Part shown: positions 21,521-31,964 of the stretch, in pieces
How the letters are laid out: each line of letters opens with the position of its first letter
Numbering within the stretch: the stretch's first letter is position 1
Assembly: GCA_012845835.1 (NCBI GenBank)
Contig: JABAKD010000012.1
Location: 2,008,620 to 2,072,619, forward strand
DNA length: 64,000 nt
Reading direction: 5' to 3'
Source: Undaria pinnatifida
Lineage: Eukaryota > Sar > Phaeophyceae > Laminariales > Alariaceae
The notes under the pieces: model-generated
Seen by the model: only the letters and a program-made list of their open reading frames with translations
What the model was told of the DNA's origin: nothing
The model's database searches: none
Translations under genes and position numbers: made by a program

Positions 21521-23184
21521 TCCTTGACTACTAGGTCCACAAAAAAATGGAACTGCCGTGCCTCCTACGTACCCTGGTATGACATAAGGATCGATGTGTA
21601 CTTTAATCTGGAATATTTTTAATTATCGATGGTTGTTGCCCACCCCTCGCTCGAAAGGGGTGGTACCAGGGAAAGCCCCCGCGACTGACCGGCACACAGC
21701 TTCGTTCCAGCATCCGTACACACGCAAGAAAAATACCACCCCATCCGGCATTCACTCCGTATACACCGGTCCCGCACCCGGTGAAAAAACTCGTTAAACG
21801 TTCACCGGCTTTACACCTCGCAACCAACCAATATCATACCGTGCACTAAACAGATGAGCCTCGGCAATTATCATCAAACCAGGAAAGCACCAGCACACAC
21901 CAAGCAGCACACGGCCCAGAGGGTAAAAATGTGAGGATATAAATCGAGGCTGGGGAAACTCCAAGCGATAATACAGGTACCTACATGCTAAAACTTCTCC
22001 TGCTTAATTGAAAAATGTGTTGTAGGCCAGCATCAACCCTCCAATCGTAACTAGCAAACAAATTGTTATCGATTCTGACAATAGTCAATTTGACAAGCAA
22101 AAATTTACAAGCAAGACCTGTGTCGCCAAGATCTCAGCTGGAAGGCGGTCTTCCGATTCTAATGAAACCGTTTATCACGGAAAGGACAGCATCTCCGCGA
22201 ACGAACGTTACCATACCCAGGCATCACGATCAATGCGGACACCACTCCAGCGCAAAACCTCGCTTCTCTCCTCCACTCGTGGTTTTCCTCCCCCAACCCA
22301 ACCATGCGCGCCTTCCATTCCAACTCCGAGCACATGTTTGCACTCTCTCGGTCACCACCTTCACTGACAGGGGGCAGTGGGGGCGGCGATGATAGCCGAG
22401 GAAGTAAATCCGTACGCTGGAGCTGCTACTGCTTCTGCTGCTGATCGCTTCCCACCTTCCCCAGCTCCCGCCCCTGCTCGTCCCGCTCTTTGCGTTTTTT
22501 TTATTCTCCATACGTCATCTGCTCCCCCTTCTCACCAAGATCCCTTACTTCCTGCTTCGTTTCCTCTGAAATACGCCATGACTCAACGTTGCTAAGCTCA
22601 ACCGCGTCCAGCACCTTAGATGTCCGGTACCTGTGCGACATAAACCGTCGCTGCCGGCGCTACATGGCAAGCTTGTCAAGCGCTGGTAGGCGTTCCGAGG
22701 GACGCGGTGTTTGGGTCACGCAGCTTGTATTAGTCAGTGTTCATAAGACTGGCGCCTGCCCGGTGTAGCCGTCACGAATGGCTTCGATGGCATCCATGAC
22801 CTGTTTCGCAACTTTCGTATGATGCGTCGGAGATTTTTCTCTCGGCGCCTAGCCGCCTGGATGTTCGCTGCGTAAACCAGCCTGCTGTCCCATAGTGCCA
22901 CTGGGTGAGGGTTATCGCCGGCCATAGGCCTGCTGAAATTGCTCTGGTGACTGCACGGCGCTGCTCCGATGCCTGTTTTCCTGGGCGTGCGCCCGTTTCT
23001 GGTATCTCCCCACTTGCTTCCTCGCGACTGATGACATGGCCATATTCCCCGGCCTGGAGTGCTGCTCTAGTCTATATTTGTCCTCCCGCGTGTTTCGATT
23101 ATTTTCGGTTGGGTGGCATAAAACAATTGCAAGAAAGCTGGGCCATCCATCATCTTACCTAGCCTCTGATGGAATTTGTATGAA
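21521..23184. other. Non-coding stretch, no gene recognised
   Basis: Short frames on both strands (up to 109 codons, 22063-22392) with no domain. A small CTG/CTT-type run at ~22420-22445 gives a Ser-rich peptide on the minus strand. No exon borders convinced me. Confidence 0.35.
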
Positions 23185-23440
23185 ACAGGTGGAAGGGGAT
23201 GGGTGGCTCACAGGGACAGTAGTCCCGATTCCAGAGGCGCCATGGTGGGGAAGAAGGGCTGATCAAGGGATAGTCTAGACTTTATTTGTCCATTTGTTTA
23301 TGTGTGACGGAGGGGCGTTGCCTCTTTTTGTCGCGTATGACCCCGGGTATGGGAATCACATACCGTACTACTATGCCCGCTCGAGGAATCATGAGCTCCG
23401 CCGCATCTCCGTAGATGGCTTACAGTTACACAAACCGCAC
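23185..23440 (+). repeat. Dispersed repeat, copy 2 of a pair
   Basis: Partner of 5655-5905; best match over the last 60 bp (ATCATGAGCTCCGCCGCATC, then GTAGATGGCTTACAGTTACA). Confidence 0.6.
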
Positions 23441-24311
23441 AGCTCATCACGTAGTCTATATGTACCAGAAAAACCAGCGATCACGTAATAGCTTGGGGTA
23501 GATTTGAAGGCTGGGCTGGTCGGCGGGCGAGGTCTGTGAATCTTTATCCAAGCAAGGATTACGTTTGTTTAAGGCAGTTCAACCTTGCACGGATACCGTC
23601 GGCAATCGGATCCAGTGTTTGGAATGACGGCTCCGTGTTCTCCCGAAACAAATGATGGAGCGTGTGGACTTGGGGCCATGTGCATGAAGCTAGAGCAGCT
23701 GCCGCTCTACACCCGGATAAGACGGTTTTAGCGACGTGTAGCTTATGGAGCTATCTGGACGCGTACTGTATGCGCATCTCCGCGGCATCCCACTGACTTA
23801 GAGAAATGCAGATTGTTTTTATCGACTGTTTTCATCGAATCGTGGCATTTAATCGACTTACTATTGAGACTTGGAATGATCGTCGACAATGAAGCATATA
23901 TTTTGCTCTTTTTTCCTCCGTCGTTCTTGACTGGGGCCGCACACGGAATCAGGTGTTGCTTCGATGCTTGCCCACGGGCTCCTGCTGAGTTCACGAACGT
24001 AGATGTCGTGCTGTGCACGGCTCGTTTCCTCTCGAAGGCGCCATGGATGGCGCTATTGACGTTGAGCGTATTGCCACAGGGGCTGTCTCTTGTCAGGCAT
24101 CGTACTCCTACTCTAGGACGTTCATGACTGCCCATTTCTGCATCACATACACCTTCACACGGGCGCACCATTTGCTGCAACGGCGTACCTTATTTTGGCA
24201 GGACGTACCTTTTTTCACACGATGTACCTTTCTCTGGCATGATCTCGAACAGACCAAAGCTACGGTAGGGGTGTCCCGTTCGGGCTCTTTTTTGGCATTG
24301 ATTGGCTCGGC
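23441..24311. other. Non-coding stretch, no gene recognised
   Basis: A 145-codon minus frame (23743-24180) and overlapping plus frames have no recognisable domain. Confidence 0.35.
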
Positions 24312-24474
24312 GGTAACTCGCGCGAGTGACCTCCCTGTTCCTTGCGGTCGCAGGCTTTCGCGTTGTTTTAACTTTTCCACATGAATCCCTACGAGATGGT
24401 TAGCTACGCTGCCCCAAGCCATCCACCTAACGTGTTTTGTGTTAGTGGGGTACAGAGTCACTCGCCCGAGTGGC
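24312..24474 (+). repeat. Short repeat bounded by palindromes, copy 2
   Basis: Bounded by GTAACTCGCGCGAGTGAC (24313-24330) and AGTCACTCGCCCGAGTGGC (24456-24474). The interior aligns with 6221-6352 (CCTTGCGGTCGCAGG, TTTTCCACATGAAT, GGTTAGCTACGCTG). Confidence 0.6.
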
Positions 24475-24702
24475 TCAAAGCAGGTAGTGCAAAAGGGGGT
24501 AACGCACCTACTGTACCATGCGTGGAGAGATCAAACCCATTGAGTAGCTCAGTGAGTGTTCTACACATACTTCACATTAACCTGATCCTACCACTCGTCT
24601 ACATCCTACACAACCAGTCAGGGTTTGTGCTGTGTTGGTACCTCACAGAGACGAGCTCTGTGGCCATTACCTACGAGACAGATTCACATTGAGCATGCAG
24701 AA

Positions 24703-24800
24703 AGGTGTTTTGGCCATGCAATGCCAACCGCAGTGCGCACGTAGGCAAACACTAGACTAAATGTGTGCAAGCCAGCACACCAGATTATTTGCAGGAAAAA
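24703..24800 (+). repeat. Dispersed ~100 bp repeat, copy 1
   Basis: Inverted match with 52785-52890: both contain TTGGCCATGCAATGCCAA on one strand, a GGCAAACA block and CCAGCACACCAGA.TATTTG. Not coding. Confidence 0.6.
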
Positions 24801-25334
24801 ATATAAAACGGAAATATGAACAAGAAATACCAACAGCAACGAGTAAATGGAAAAGGAGTGAAACAGGACTGCGCGAAAAAGAAATGAAACACAAAGCGCA
24901 ACAGACAGTCACAGCAACTATTAACAGCAGCACAGGAGAAAAGACCAAAACACGAAAACCGTCGGGGGCCGCAAACATACAATAGAGCTCGAATGACTAC
25001 TGCTGTGAGAGAGTAAGAACATTGCCACTCGGTGTATGACCTGCGCACCGCTTTTGACGGCAGTGATGCCAATACAGTCATCGTCGCCCCGTACGGGAAA
25101 CAAAAACGAAGCCTAGTACTCAATCAAACAAAACCTCGGTAACATAGCTAAGGACACCACCCAGCCGGCGCCGGAGGCAGGTATGGTGTTGCAGCACAGG
25201 CCTCGAAAATCCCCGTGTTCGAACTCCAGAACACAATACTCAATAAAATTATGTGTAGACTTTAATGGGATATTTGAACCCGGTAGATACTACGTTGTGC
25301 TGGTCTTCCGTTGTTGATACCTACTACTAATTCC

Positions 25335-25605
25335 AAAGACGCGTGCTACGATAGAGGTGCACCACTTTTTTTTCTAACTCTACTCCTCAATTTGGGAGCT
25401 TAAGAGCTCTCCCCAGCACTGATTTTATAGAAAAAAAAACTGCTGCCCGATGAAAAATCCCATAGCCTAGATATACAATGAGAATCACGAAGAAAAAAAT
25501 GTCGCTTTTTTTTTCCCGAAAATTTTGGGTTAAGAAGCCCCTTCAGTTAGAAACCATTTTCGCCAAGAAAAGGTATACCTCTATCGTGCAAACGTCTGCA
25601 GGTTC
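25335..25605 (+). repeat. Dispersed repeat family 2, copy 3
   Basis: Aligns with 6567-6800: GACGCGTGCTACGATAGAGG, GGGAGCTTAAGAGC, an A-rich tract, CAATGAGAATCACG, TTTTGGGTTAAGAAGCCCC and AAGGTATACCTC.ATCGT. Only one unit of the 93 bp block is present. Confidence 0.7.
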
Positions 25606-26364
25606 ATCCGCGAGCACCAAGCGCAACTACTGCTAACGCCATGTATTACTCTAGGAGTCACTTCAAGCGAATTTTTGCTTTTGCATTTTTAACTGTATTT
25701 ATACTCTACGAGTCATTTCAAGCGTTGTCTTGTCCTTGGTCTGCTCCTGTTCCTCCGCGTCCGGGGAATCACTACTGTCGTGAGCACTCTTCTCGCGATC
25801 ACGCATTGTGAGTTTGTAAAACGACCAAGACACCTGCGCAAAACGAGGAAAAAGAACGCCGAGGAAGAACTTCGGAGCACGTTTTGGAAAGTCAGCTACG
25901 ACGCAAAATCAACAGCACTTGAGAAAAAATAGCAACGGCAGTAGCCTTTGGAAGCACCGTTATGAACGCCAAGCATCACGCAAAGCTCACAGGTCGCGGT
26001 TACATCCGCAACAAATGTGACGTTTTGACGTGCCAGCAGGTGTTCATATATATAATCGGCCTTTGGCTATGACGGCGAAACGGCCGGTCCCATCCACCTG
26101 CGGTGAGAAGGCCGTGAACAGGTGAACGACGACTACGGTAAAACAGCCCGAAAGTAAATGAAGATAGCATACCAGAATTCCCGCTATAGAACAAGAGTAT
26201 GCCAACTCTATAAAATGTCACAGCATCAATAGCAAGGTCCTAGACGCGCGCCAATGAGCGGCCGGCGTTAACCTAAGAACCCTTGTACAGATATACACGT
26301 ATATGGTGCCAGGCACTTGGTACCATACCCAATGCGCGCCGCGAACATATTGTGAATACCTCAC
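25606..26364. other. Non-coding or intronic stretch
   Basis: Nothing recognised. If the exon candidate at 26365-26660 is real, part of this would be its downstream intron on the minus strand. Two short direct repeats 'CTCTA.GAGTCA.TTCAAGCG' occur at ~25657 and ~25699. Confidence 0.3.
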
Positions 26365-27000
26365 CTTGAAGTAGTAGACGAGAAATAGGGCGTGAGCGGT
26401 GCGCGTGAACACGTGAGTGCCGTCGGGGCTCGCGTCCGCGTGGGTCTTGCTCCACGACAATAGCGCCCAACACAAAAAGTGCGCAGTCCAGGACAACATG
26501 TACACCTTGGCAGCTCTGGGGCTGTTGTACAGCACGGCCCAGAGGCCTACAGCGCTTGTCACAAAGCACAGCATGCCTGCGATTTTGAAGGATTTCCAAC
26601 ACAGGGTGCAGATAGGGGACGTGTGTGTGAACGTATACAGTAAAAGGTCCCGGGTCTACTAATACTAAGCAAAAACGCAGTGAGAAATCCTGGCGGACAT
26701 AGTTCGTGCAAGAAAGAAAATCCAACGCATCCCCAGCACCTACGGATGCGCACATAATGTCGCCGTGAGCAATATAATATTGAGTGATGACGTCCGTACG
26801 ACGAGCTGTTTCGGGGTTAAGCAGTAAGACTTGGTCTGCGAAATTGCGCTACGTCCCCGATCCCCAAATAAGAAAGCGAATGTAGCGAGAAGTACAGCCA
26901 CGGCTGACCACAGGTTCCACTGGGACAGCACTCGGATGTATGGCATACGCGTCTCATGAGCCGGGTCTTGATTTTCTCGATCAGCTTGGCCAGCAACCAT
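26365..27000 (-). CDS. Candidate spliced gene for a small multi-pass membrane protein
   Basis: Two coding-like blocks lie on the minus strand. Block 1 starts at an ATG (26998-27000) and has a transmembrane-like segment, WNLWSAVAVLLATFAFLFG. Block 2 (ending at 26365) reads KSFKIAGMLCFVTSAVGLWA, then KVYMLSWTAHFLCWALLSW and FTRTAHALFLVYYFK, giving two or three more hydrophobic segments. It ends exactly at AAG|GTGAGG, a consensus 5' splice site. A pyrimidine-rich CGTTTTTGCTTAG lies upstream of block 2 as a possible acceptor, but the donor I can find for block 1 (GTAGGT at ~26755) does not give a matching phase. Family unknown. The gene is a hypothesis; the total would be around 150-200 residues in these exons. 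Confidence 0.3.
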
Positions 27001-27859
27001 GACCCGCGGTGTTGTCGCGAAATACCATTTTCGTCGCGGAACATTTCGTACCGCCTCGCAGACCTGCGACAACGTCTCCTGTAGGTTTTTTGCAAACGTG
27101 TACTCTACTTCTAGACGTCAATGCCCTTTTCTTTCCACGGCCACAAGCACGACGGCCTCCGTTGTTATTGTCATCCTGACGGAGGAATACATCAGTGCCT
27201 CGGCGTTACGGTGCAAACCTACACATGTAACAGGTTAAAATTCAGAAAAACAGTGAAACATAACATAATATGGGTCTAGACTATACAAGTAAGTTTTGAC
27301 GTGTGTTTCGATCTTAGCCGGAGTATCTCATAAAACTCCCCTGATTTGGTCGCTACTACCCGTAAGCGGCTACTTATTCGAATATTCCGTAATTCGTGAG
27401 AGCACCAACTATTCCAGCCCTAACATGAGGTGGCTGTCCGGGAGTGTTTGTTATCAAGTATCCGAAGGTGGTCATAAAACGCTCATCTCCACGCGGTCAT
27501 TGGTGAACATCTATTTCTAATGATCCTGGCCACATACGGTATCGTAGATCAACCGAAAAAAAAAGCTATTCGTTTATCCTGGGAGGTCTACATTTCGCAC
27601 CTACGAACAAAAGTTTTGTACACATATCACAAATTGTGACGTTAGCATTTATCGTGGTTTCGAAAAAATAAAAATGACGACGAAACTGGCGTATAGTAGC
27701 AGCATCTATATATAGATAGATTATCACGTGAGACGCCCCAGAAAATAGCGTCGTGCAATGGGGCCGAGCCAGGCACTACTGGAGGTCGACAAGCTCAAGA
27801 CGCAACAACACTGCTTGCAGACTGTCGTTATGTTTTCAACGAAAAAACGTGGGGATAAC
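27001..27859. other. Non-coding stretch, no gene recognised
   Basis: A short AT-rich inverted stretch (TATATATAGATAGA) lies near 27705-27722. No gene supported. Confidence 0.35.
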
Positions 27860-27930
27860 CCTTCAGCTGTGAGAGCTACGGTTTCACCGAAACTCTTAAT
27901 TATTAACTGTGCGAGATGCTTTCGATCGTA
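27860..27930 (+). repeat. Very diverged type 1 repeat fragment
   Basis: CTTCAGCTGTGAGAGCTACG, then GTTTCACCGAAACTCTTAAT, then CTGTGCGAGATGCTTTCGAT matches the end of the type 1 repeat family with many changes and a small insertion. Confidence 0.45.
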
Positions 27931-30164
27931 CGTACCACGGGGTGTGCATGTCCCCCCCCCAAAAAAGAACATGAAGAGGTTGGAAATCCCTCTTTGTGCT
28001 GGCTACTACTACAGTGTTACGGCCAACAGAGCGACTGTACAGCGGCGATAATGAGCCAACAATAATTCACTGCGCACGGAAACTGTCCAGTGCGACTATG
28101 TTTGCCATCCTAGTTGTGTTCCCCTATGAGAGCACGAGTACAACACGGTAAAGTTTTAAACATGGTTTCTACAAGAAGGGCCCAGACCTTGCGCGACGAA
28201 GATGACAACCAACTGTTTGAGCCCGTTCTCCATTTGGTCGAGAGTGTTGTTCAGCTCCTTGCAGTGCTCGAGGGATTTAGAATCAAGGAACTTACAGGCG
28301 ATGAGGTACTGCAGTGCGTTGCAACGAGCACGGACGAGAGGACGAAAGCACCGGGCGGGCAGACGGGCAATATGAGGAGGGGACGTGAAAAGCATACTAT
28401 TTTCCATGGGGGGCGCAGCGATACGGGGAATACGAGTTTTGCACGTATTTTGAAGAATTGGTCAATAGCACGAGTGTGAGTGATTGAAGCGTGTCACACG
28501 TACGTACGGAGAGACGCATGGCAGGCAGAAGTCAGTACCGAAATACCACCGACCGGAGCAATAGCCGTGGGTTGCGCTAGCGAGCAGACAACAAGCAAAG
28601 GGCTTCCAAGCCGTCAAGCCAACAGTGAGGGAGGTGTTCAGGAGTAGTGTTCTTTTTATCAGGGCAGAGACGGGCTCCAAGGCGTCACCCGAAAATGCAG
28701 GGAGGTGTTCAGGAGATTATGCTACCGCTGCTCGTGTGCTGGCTAACTGACTGATATGGTAACAACACCTGGTTCAGCTGGTGCCTCTGAGCATGCCCGA
28801 GGCGTTGACGCAAGGCAGCCATTTCACTGCGGAGGCGGACCGCAGCCGTCCCTATTGATGGCGTGGTAAGGGTGACCAGAGAAAATATCATTTTAATTGG
28901 GGTGGTCGATGTTGGAACGGGTATTTGAATTGAGGTTCCGTGCGAATTTCGCCATCCGGTTTTCCCGTATTTATATCTACCAGACGGTAACTCGTAGGTT
29001 CGTATTGCCGGCTGGGCTAGAAGTGGCCGAGCTCGTTGTTCTGACGGTACCAGATACAGAGTGTTGCGGTGTTTTGCGTCGGGTCGTGGCCGATTGCGTA
29101 TATCACGGCAGGACGTCGCAGACTCAAGAGGTACCTCTGCGTACGCGTACGTGAGTGGGGTTACGTTCTTGGAAGTCTCCGATAATGGTAGCGGTCGGTC
29201 TATGTGTGAGTCACGTTACACTGTTTGGTTCTGGTGTAGTAATACTTGGTACGCCTCGATTCACAGCGAGCTGCGGCCGCGATAACATCTATTCGTATGT
29301 GTGTTCACCGGGCGGGCATACGGGCATTTTGACGAGACGTGAAAATCTCTGGTAAATATCTACCAATAGCTAAAATTGAGGAATGCAGGGTGTCGGATTC
29401 GTGAAAGTAGGGAATTATGAGCACCCTCCTTCGCGCCGATCCGTCACGTAACGGTCCCTGTGACTTCGTTGGGTGTGTGACGCGGTTAAACGCTACGTAC
29501 GCGCCGGGTGGGGGAGCTGCGCCGCCTTAGTTGCTGTCGTGACTTTTTGTCGAGAAGTTTCAAAAAAGCTCTACTGTCGATGGGAAATATTAAACGGGCG
29601 TCACTTCCCTCTCCCCCGTGGCCGTTCAGCAGCATGTTGCTTGTTCTTCGAAAGGAAGGGTATTTTCAGTAGGGTATACCTGAACCGAGGGTACATTTCC
29701 TGCGCGTACCGAATTTACCGAACTGTCGTGTACAGGTATTGAGTTTGTGCCCTTCTTGCTGAATTGTCCGCTATCGGTATTGACACCGTACCGAACCATG
29801 CCGAAAACGTCGGCAGGGTATTCATCGAGCGACGTTCACACGCGGCATACGTTGGTACGTACCTCCCGAATTTACCCATGGAAAGGAACACGACGATGGG
29901 TCGAGACTGCTCCGTCTTGCCGCCAAAAGATGGCACACTGCTTTAGGACCTATTCTTGATCATCCGTTACACTGCAAATCCAAGATATGACCCGTCGCAA
30001 TCGGAGCGGGCGGGCTGGCCCTATTCCCCCGTATGACGTAATCTATTACAATCTATAAAAAGTTGCCTTAGCCCCATTGAGATCCACAAAGAGCCAAAAC
30101 AACGAGAAACGGCGATTGCTGTCGTAACCTCGAGCGTTTAGAAAGATAGCGTACCCCAGCGCAA
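27931..30164. other. Non-coding stretch with weak coding-like frames
   Basis: The minus frame 28156-28407 (ALQYLIACKFLDSKSLEHCK, then NNTLDQMENGLKQLVVIF) is the most protein-like, and a GTAAGT donor-type sequence falls inside it, but there are no matching neighbours. A ~20 bp direct repeat (GGGAGGTGTTCAGGAG) occurs at ~28628 and ~28699. Nothing is firm enough to call. Confidence 0.25.
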
Positions 30165-30460
30165 GTATTATTATAAAAGATGAAAATACACTCCAGCTGT
30201 GAGATCGAAGATTTTGTCGAAACTCATATTTGCAAGCTGTGCGTGATACTCCGATTGCGCATATTACGGGTTGCCTGTCCTCACTAAGGATATAGGTCGG
30301 CGACTCCCCTTACAACTACAGTGTAGCTATCAGGGTCAACAGGGTGATGTTAGTCAGTCTGTGCGCGGAAACCATAAAACCCGTTTCTGAGGGGGACAAA
30401 ATCTGACAGCTGTGGAGGGAAATGTATCCGTTTATCAAGTGAATCCTGTAAGTCGAATAA
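30165..30460 (-). mobile_element. Type 1 repeat, long copy
   Basis: Type 1 consensus. Read on the minus strand it starts near a G-rich plus-strand tract, passes GGAGTCGCCGACC.TAT.TCC, and ends CAGCTTGCAAA.ATGAGTTTCG ... GGAGTGTATTTTC. The end encodes the peptide MSFDKIFDLTAGV. Other copies: 36770-36902, 41292-41850 (interrupted), 41868-42165, 43543-43673, 51283-51515, 57530-57715, 58155-58405. Copies differ in where their far end stops, as in retroposons. Confidence 0.75.
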
Positions 30461-31180
30461 CCGGTGAGGGGGGGGGGCGGAGTTTTGAAGGACGTGGGGG
30501 CTTGGTTTTGATCAAAAACGAGCGGGGTTGGAGGGGGGGGGGAGGGGTGGGGGGGGGGGAACTTGGGGGGGAGGGGGGCGGACAGGCGGGCAATTTGTGC
30601 GTGGAAGCTATAAATCCTCTAAGGGGATAAATCTGACGGTTTTGGGTTAGGTGAGGGGTTTTAGGTGAGGGGTTTGTTATACGTGTGGTGCTAGGTCTAG
30701 GCGATGGTGCGGGTGGTGGGGAAGAAGGGGGCGTTCGGGGCGGGGGGGGGGAGCAGCGGCATGGATTGCTCTAGAAAGATAATGAGGTGATATTCGGTGC
30801 GTGAAGTGTTTATTAATCAGGCGGATTTCGATATTAGGTGGGGCGTTTGAGCAAGGGAGAGCGAGAAAAAGATTTTTTTGGAGGTTTAAGTCACAAATAA
30901 TATTCAAATACACTCCGGCTGTGAGATCAAGGATATGTAGGGGCTTGTTATACGCGTGGTGCTAGGTCTAGGCGATCGCGCGGGTGATGGGAAAATAGGG
31001 GGCGTTGCAGGGGGGGTCGAGGGGGGTGAGGGGAAAGAATGAAAACTACGTCATGAATGGTCAGAAAAAATAATGACGTGATATCAACTGCGTATAGGTG
31101 TTTATTACTCTGGCCGATTTCGATTGTGAGGGGGCGTTTGGACAACCTAGGCGGAAAGGGGGGGGGGGGGGGATCGGGAG
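30461..31180 (+). repeat. G-rich tracts with repeated blocks
   Basis: Several runs of 7-14 Gs (e.g. 30466-30478, 30531-30560, 31157-31171) are embedded in two diverged ~250 bp blocks. Each contains GTGGTGCTAGGTCTAGGCGAT (30690 and 30957), an AATGAGGTGATAT-type segment and GTGTTTATTA. Similar blocks occur at 42250-42620 and 51640-51910 next to other type 1 copies, so this is the outer part of a larger repeat. G-runs of this density could form G-quadruplexes. Confidence 0.65.
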
Positions 31181-31309
31181 TATTACATCATTACGACGCG
31201 ACCTTGTGGCGTACCTCTGGTTCGAGCGAAAGGTACACGCATCCTGGGCGCTGCTCCGTCTAGCAGCTCAGGCTACTTCGTGTGGTCGACGCTGTTATCG
31301 TGATTTTAT

Positions 31310-31420
31310 AAAATATTTCAAGGACGTCAGCCGTGAGTTCGACGAATTTCAGGTCAATACTCATCTTTGCAAGCTGCGTTGTTGGTACTTGTAATATACT
31401 ATGTGGGTGAGTTTGTTTCA
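31310..31420 (-). repeat. Type 2 repeat, short copy
   Basis: On the minus strand: GTACCAACAACGCAGCTTGC, AAAGATGAGTATTGACC, then GAAATTCGTCGAACTCACGG and CTGACGTCCTTGAAATATTT. Encodes the start peptide MSIDLKFVELTADV. Related to type 1 by the AGCTTGCAAAGATGAGT block. Confidence 0.7.
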
Positions 31421-31454
31421 TAATGGGCGGGGTCATATTGCTCTGTTAAAAAAA

Positions 31455-31785
31455 CACATAGTCTAGACCCATAATATATACGAGTATATACATATTATAT
31501 AAAAAACATTTCAAGGACGTCAGCCGTGAGTTCGACGAATTTTAGGTCAACATTCATATTTGCAAGCTGCGTTGTTGGTACTTGTAATATACTATATGAG
31601 TGAATTTTTATTCGGAGGGGTCCCATTTCTTGTTCACTATTATTATTGTGGTAAGTGTTGGTGTTTTTACTTTAGGTGGTGGGGAATTTTGAGCTAGATC
31701 GAACATCACATCTACTTTATAAATTTATTACTGTAGTTTTCAGTATATACTTCTCTATCATATGTATGGTAGGCGGTTTATTTTT
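31455..31785 (-). repeat. Type 2 repeat, long copy
   Basis: About 330 bp that match 50975-51270 in inverted orientation, from ACCATACATATGATAGAGAA through AGCTCAAAATTCCCCACC, CCAACACTTACCACAATAAT and the MNVDLKFVELTADV start to an AT-rich tail (TATAATATGTATATACTCGT). The tail is shared too, so it belongs to the element. Confidence 0.75.
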
Positions 31786-31851
31786 GTTTTGAACGTCGTT
31801 TCACTCAAAGACGGGGTGCATCATGATACCCGAAGTCCCGAGGAAACTCAC

Positions 31852-31964
31852 CTCTTCTCGCAAAGCCGAGATCCTGTTAGCAACATCAGACGATTGCAGG
31901 GCGTCCATGAAGAAAATGATGAAGATGCCGTGGATCAGGTTGCTCGCCGCCAGTAGTCCCATTC
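31852..31964 (-). CDS. Candidate internal exon of a membrane protein
   Basis: 113 bp bordered on the minus strand by CACTGCGCAG| (acceptor) and GAG|GTGAGT (perfect donor). In the open frame it reads GMGLLAASNLIHGIFIIFFM, then DALQSSDVANRISALREE: one hydrophobic segment followed by a polar helix. No matching upstream or downstream exon could be fixed. A short ATG frame with KGQPAAAEDHFKGPKDSGGG on the minus strand at ~33200-33316 could be a first exon of the same gene, but that is speculation. Confidence 0.35.

Noticed and set aside
26365-26660. ERG28-like (sterol synthesis scaffold) assignment for the membrane protein block
   Set aside because: Helix pattern and size are similar but the hallmark residues of that family are not found; naming it would be guesswork.
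30677-31145. Minus-strand Pro/His-rich frames (also 51542-52018)
   Set aside because: Translations of C-runs complementary to the G-rich tracts.
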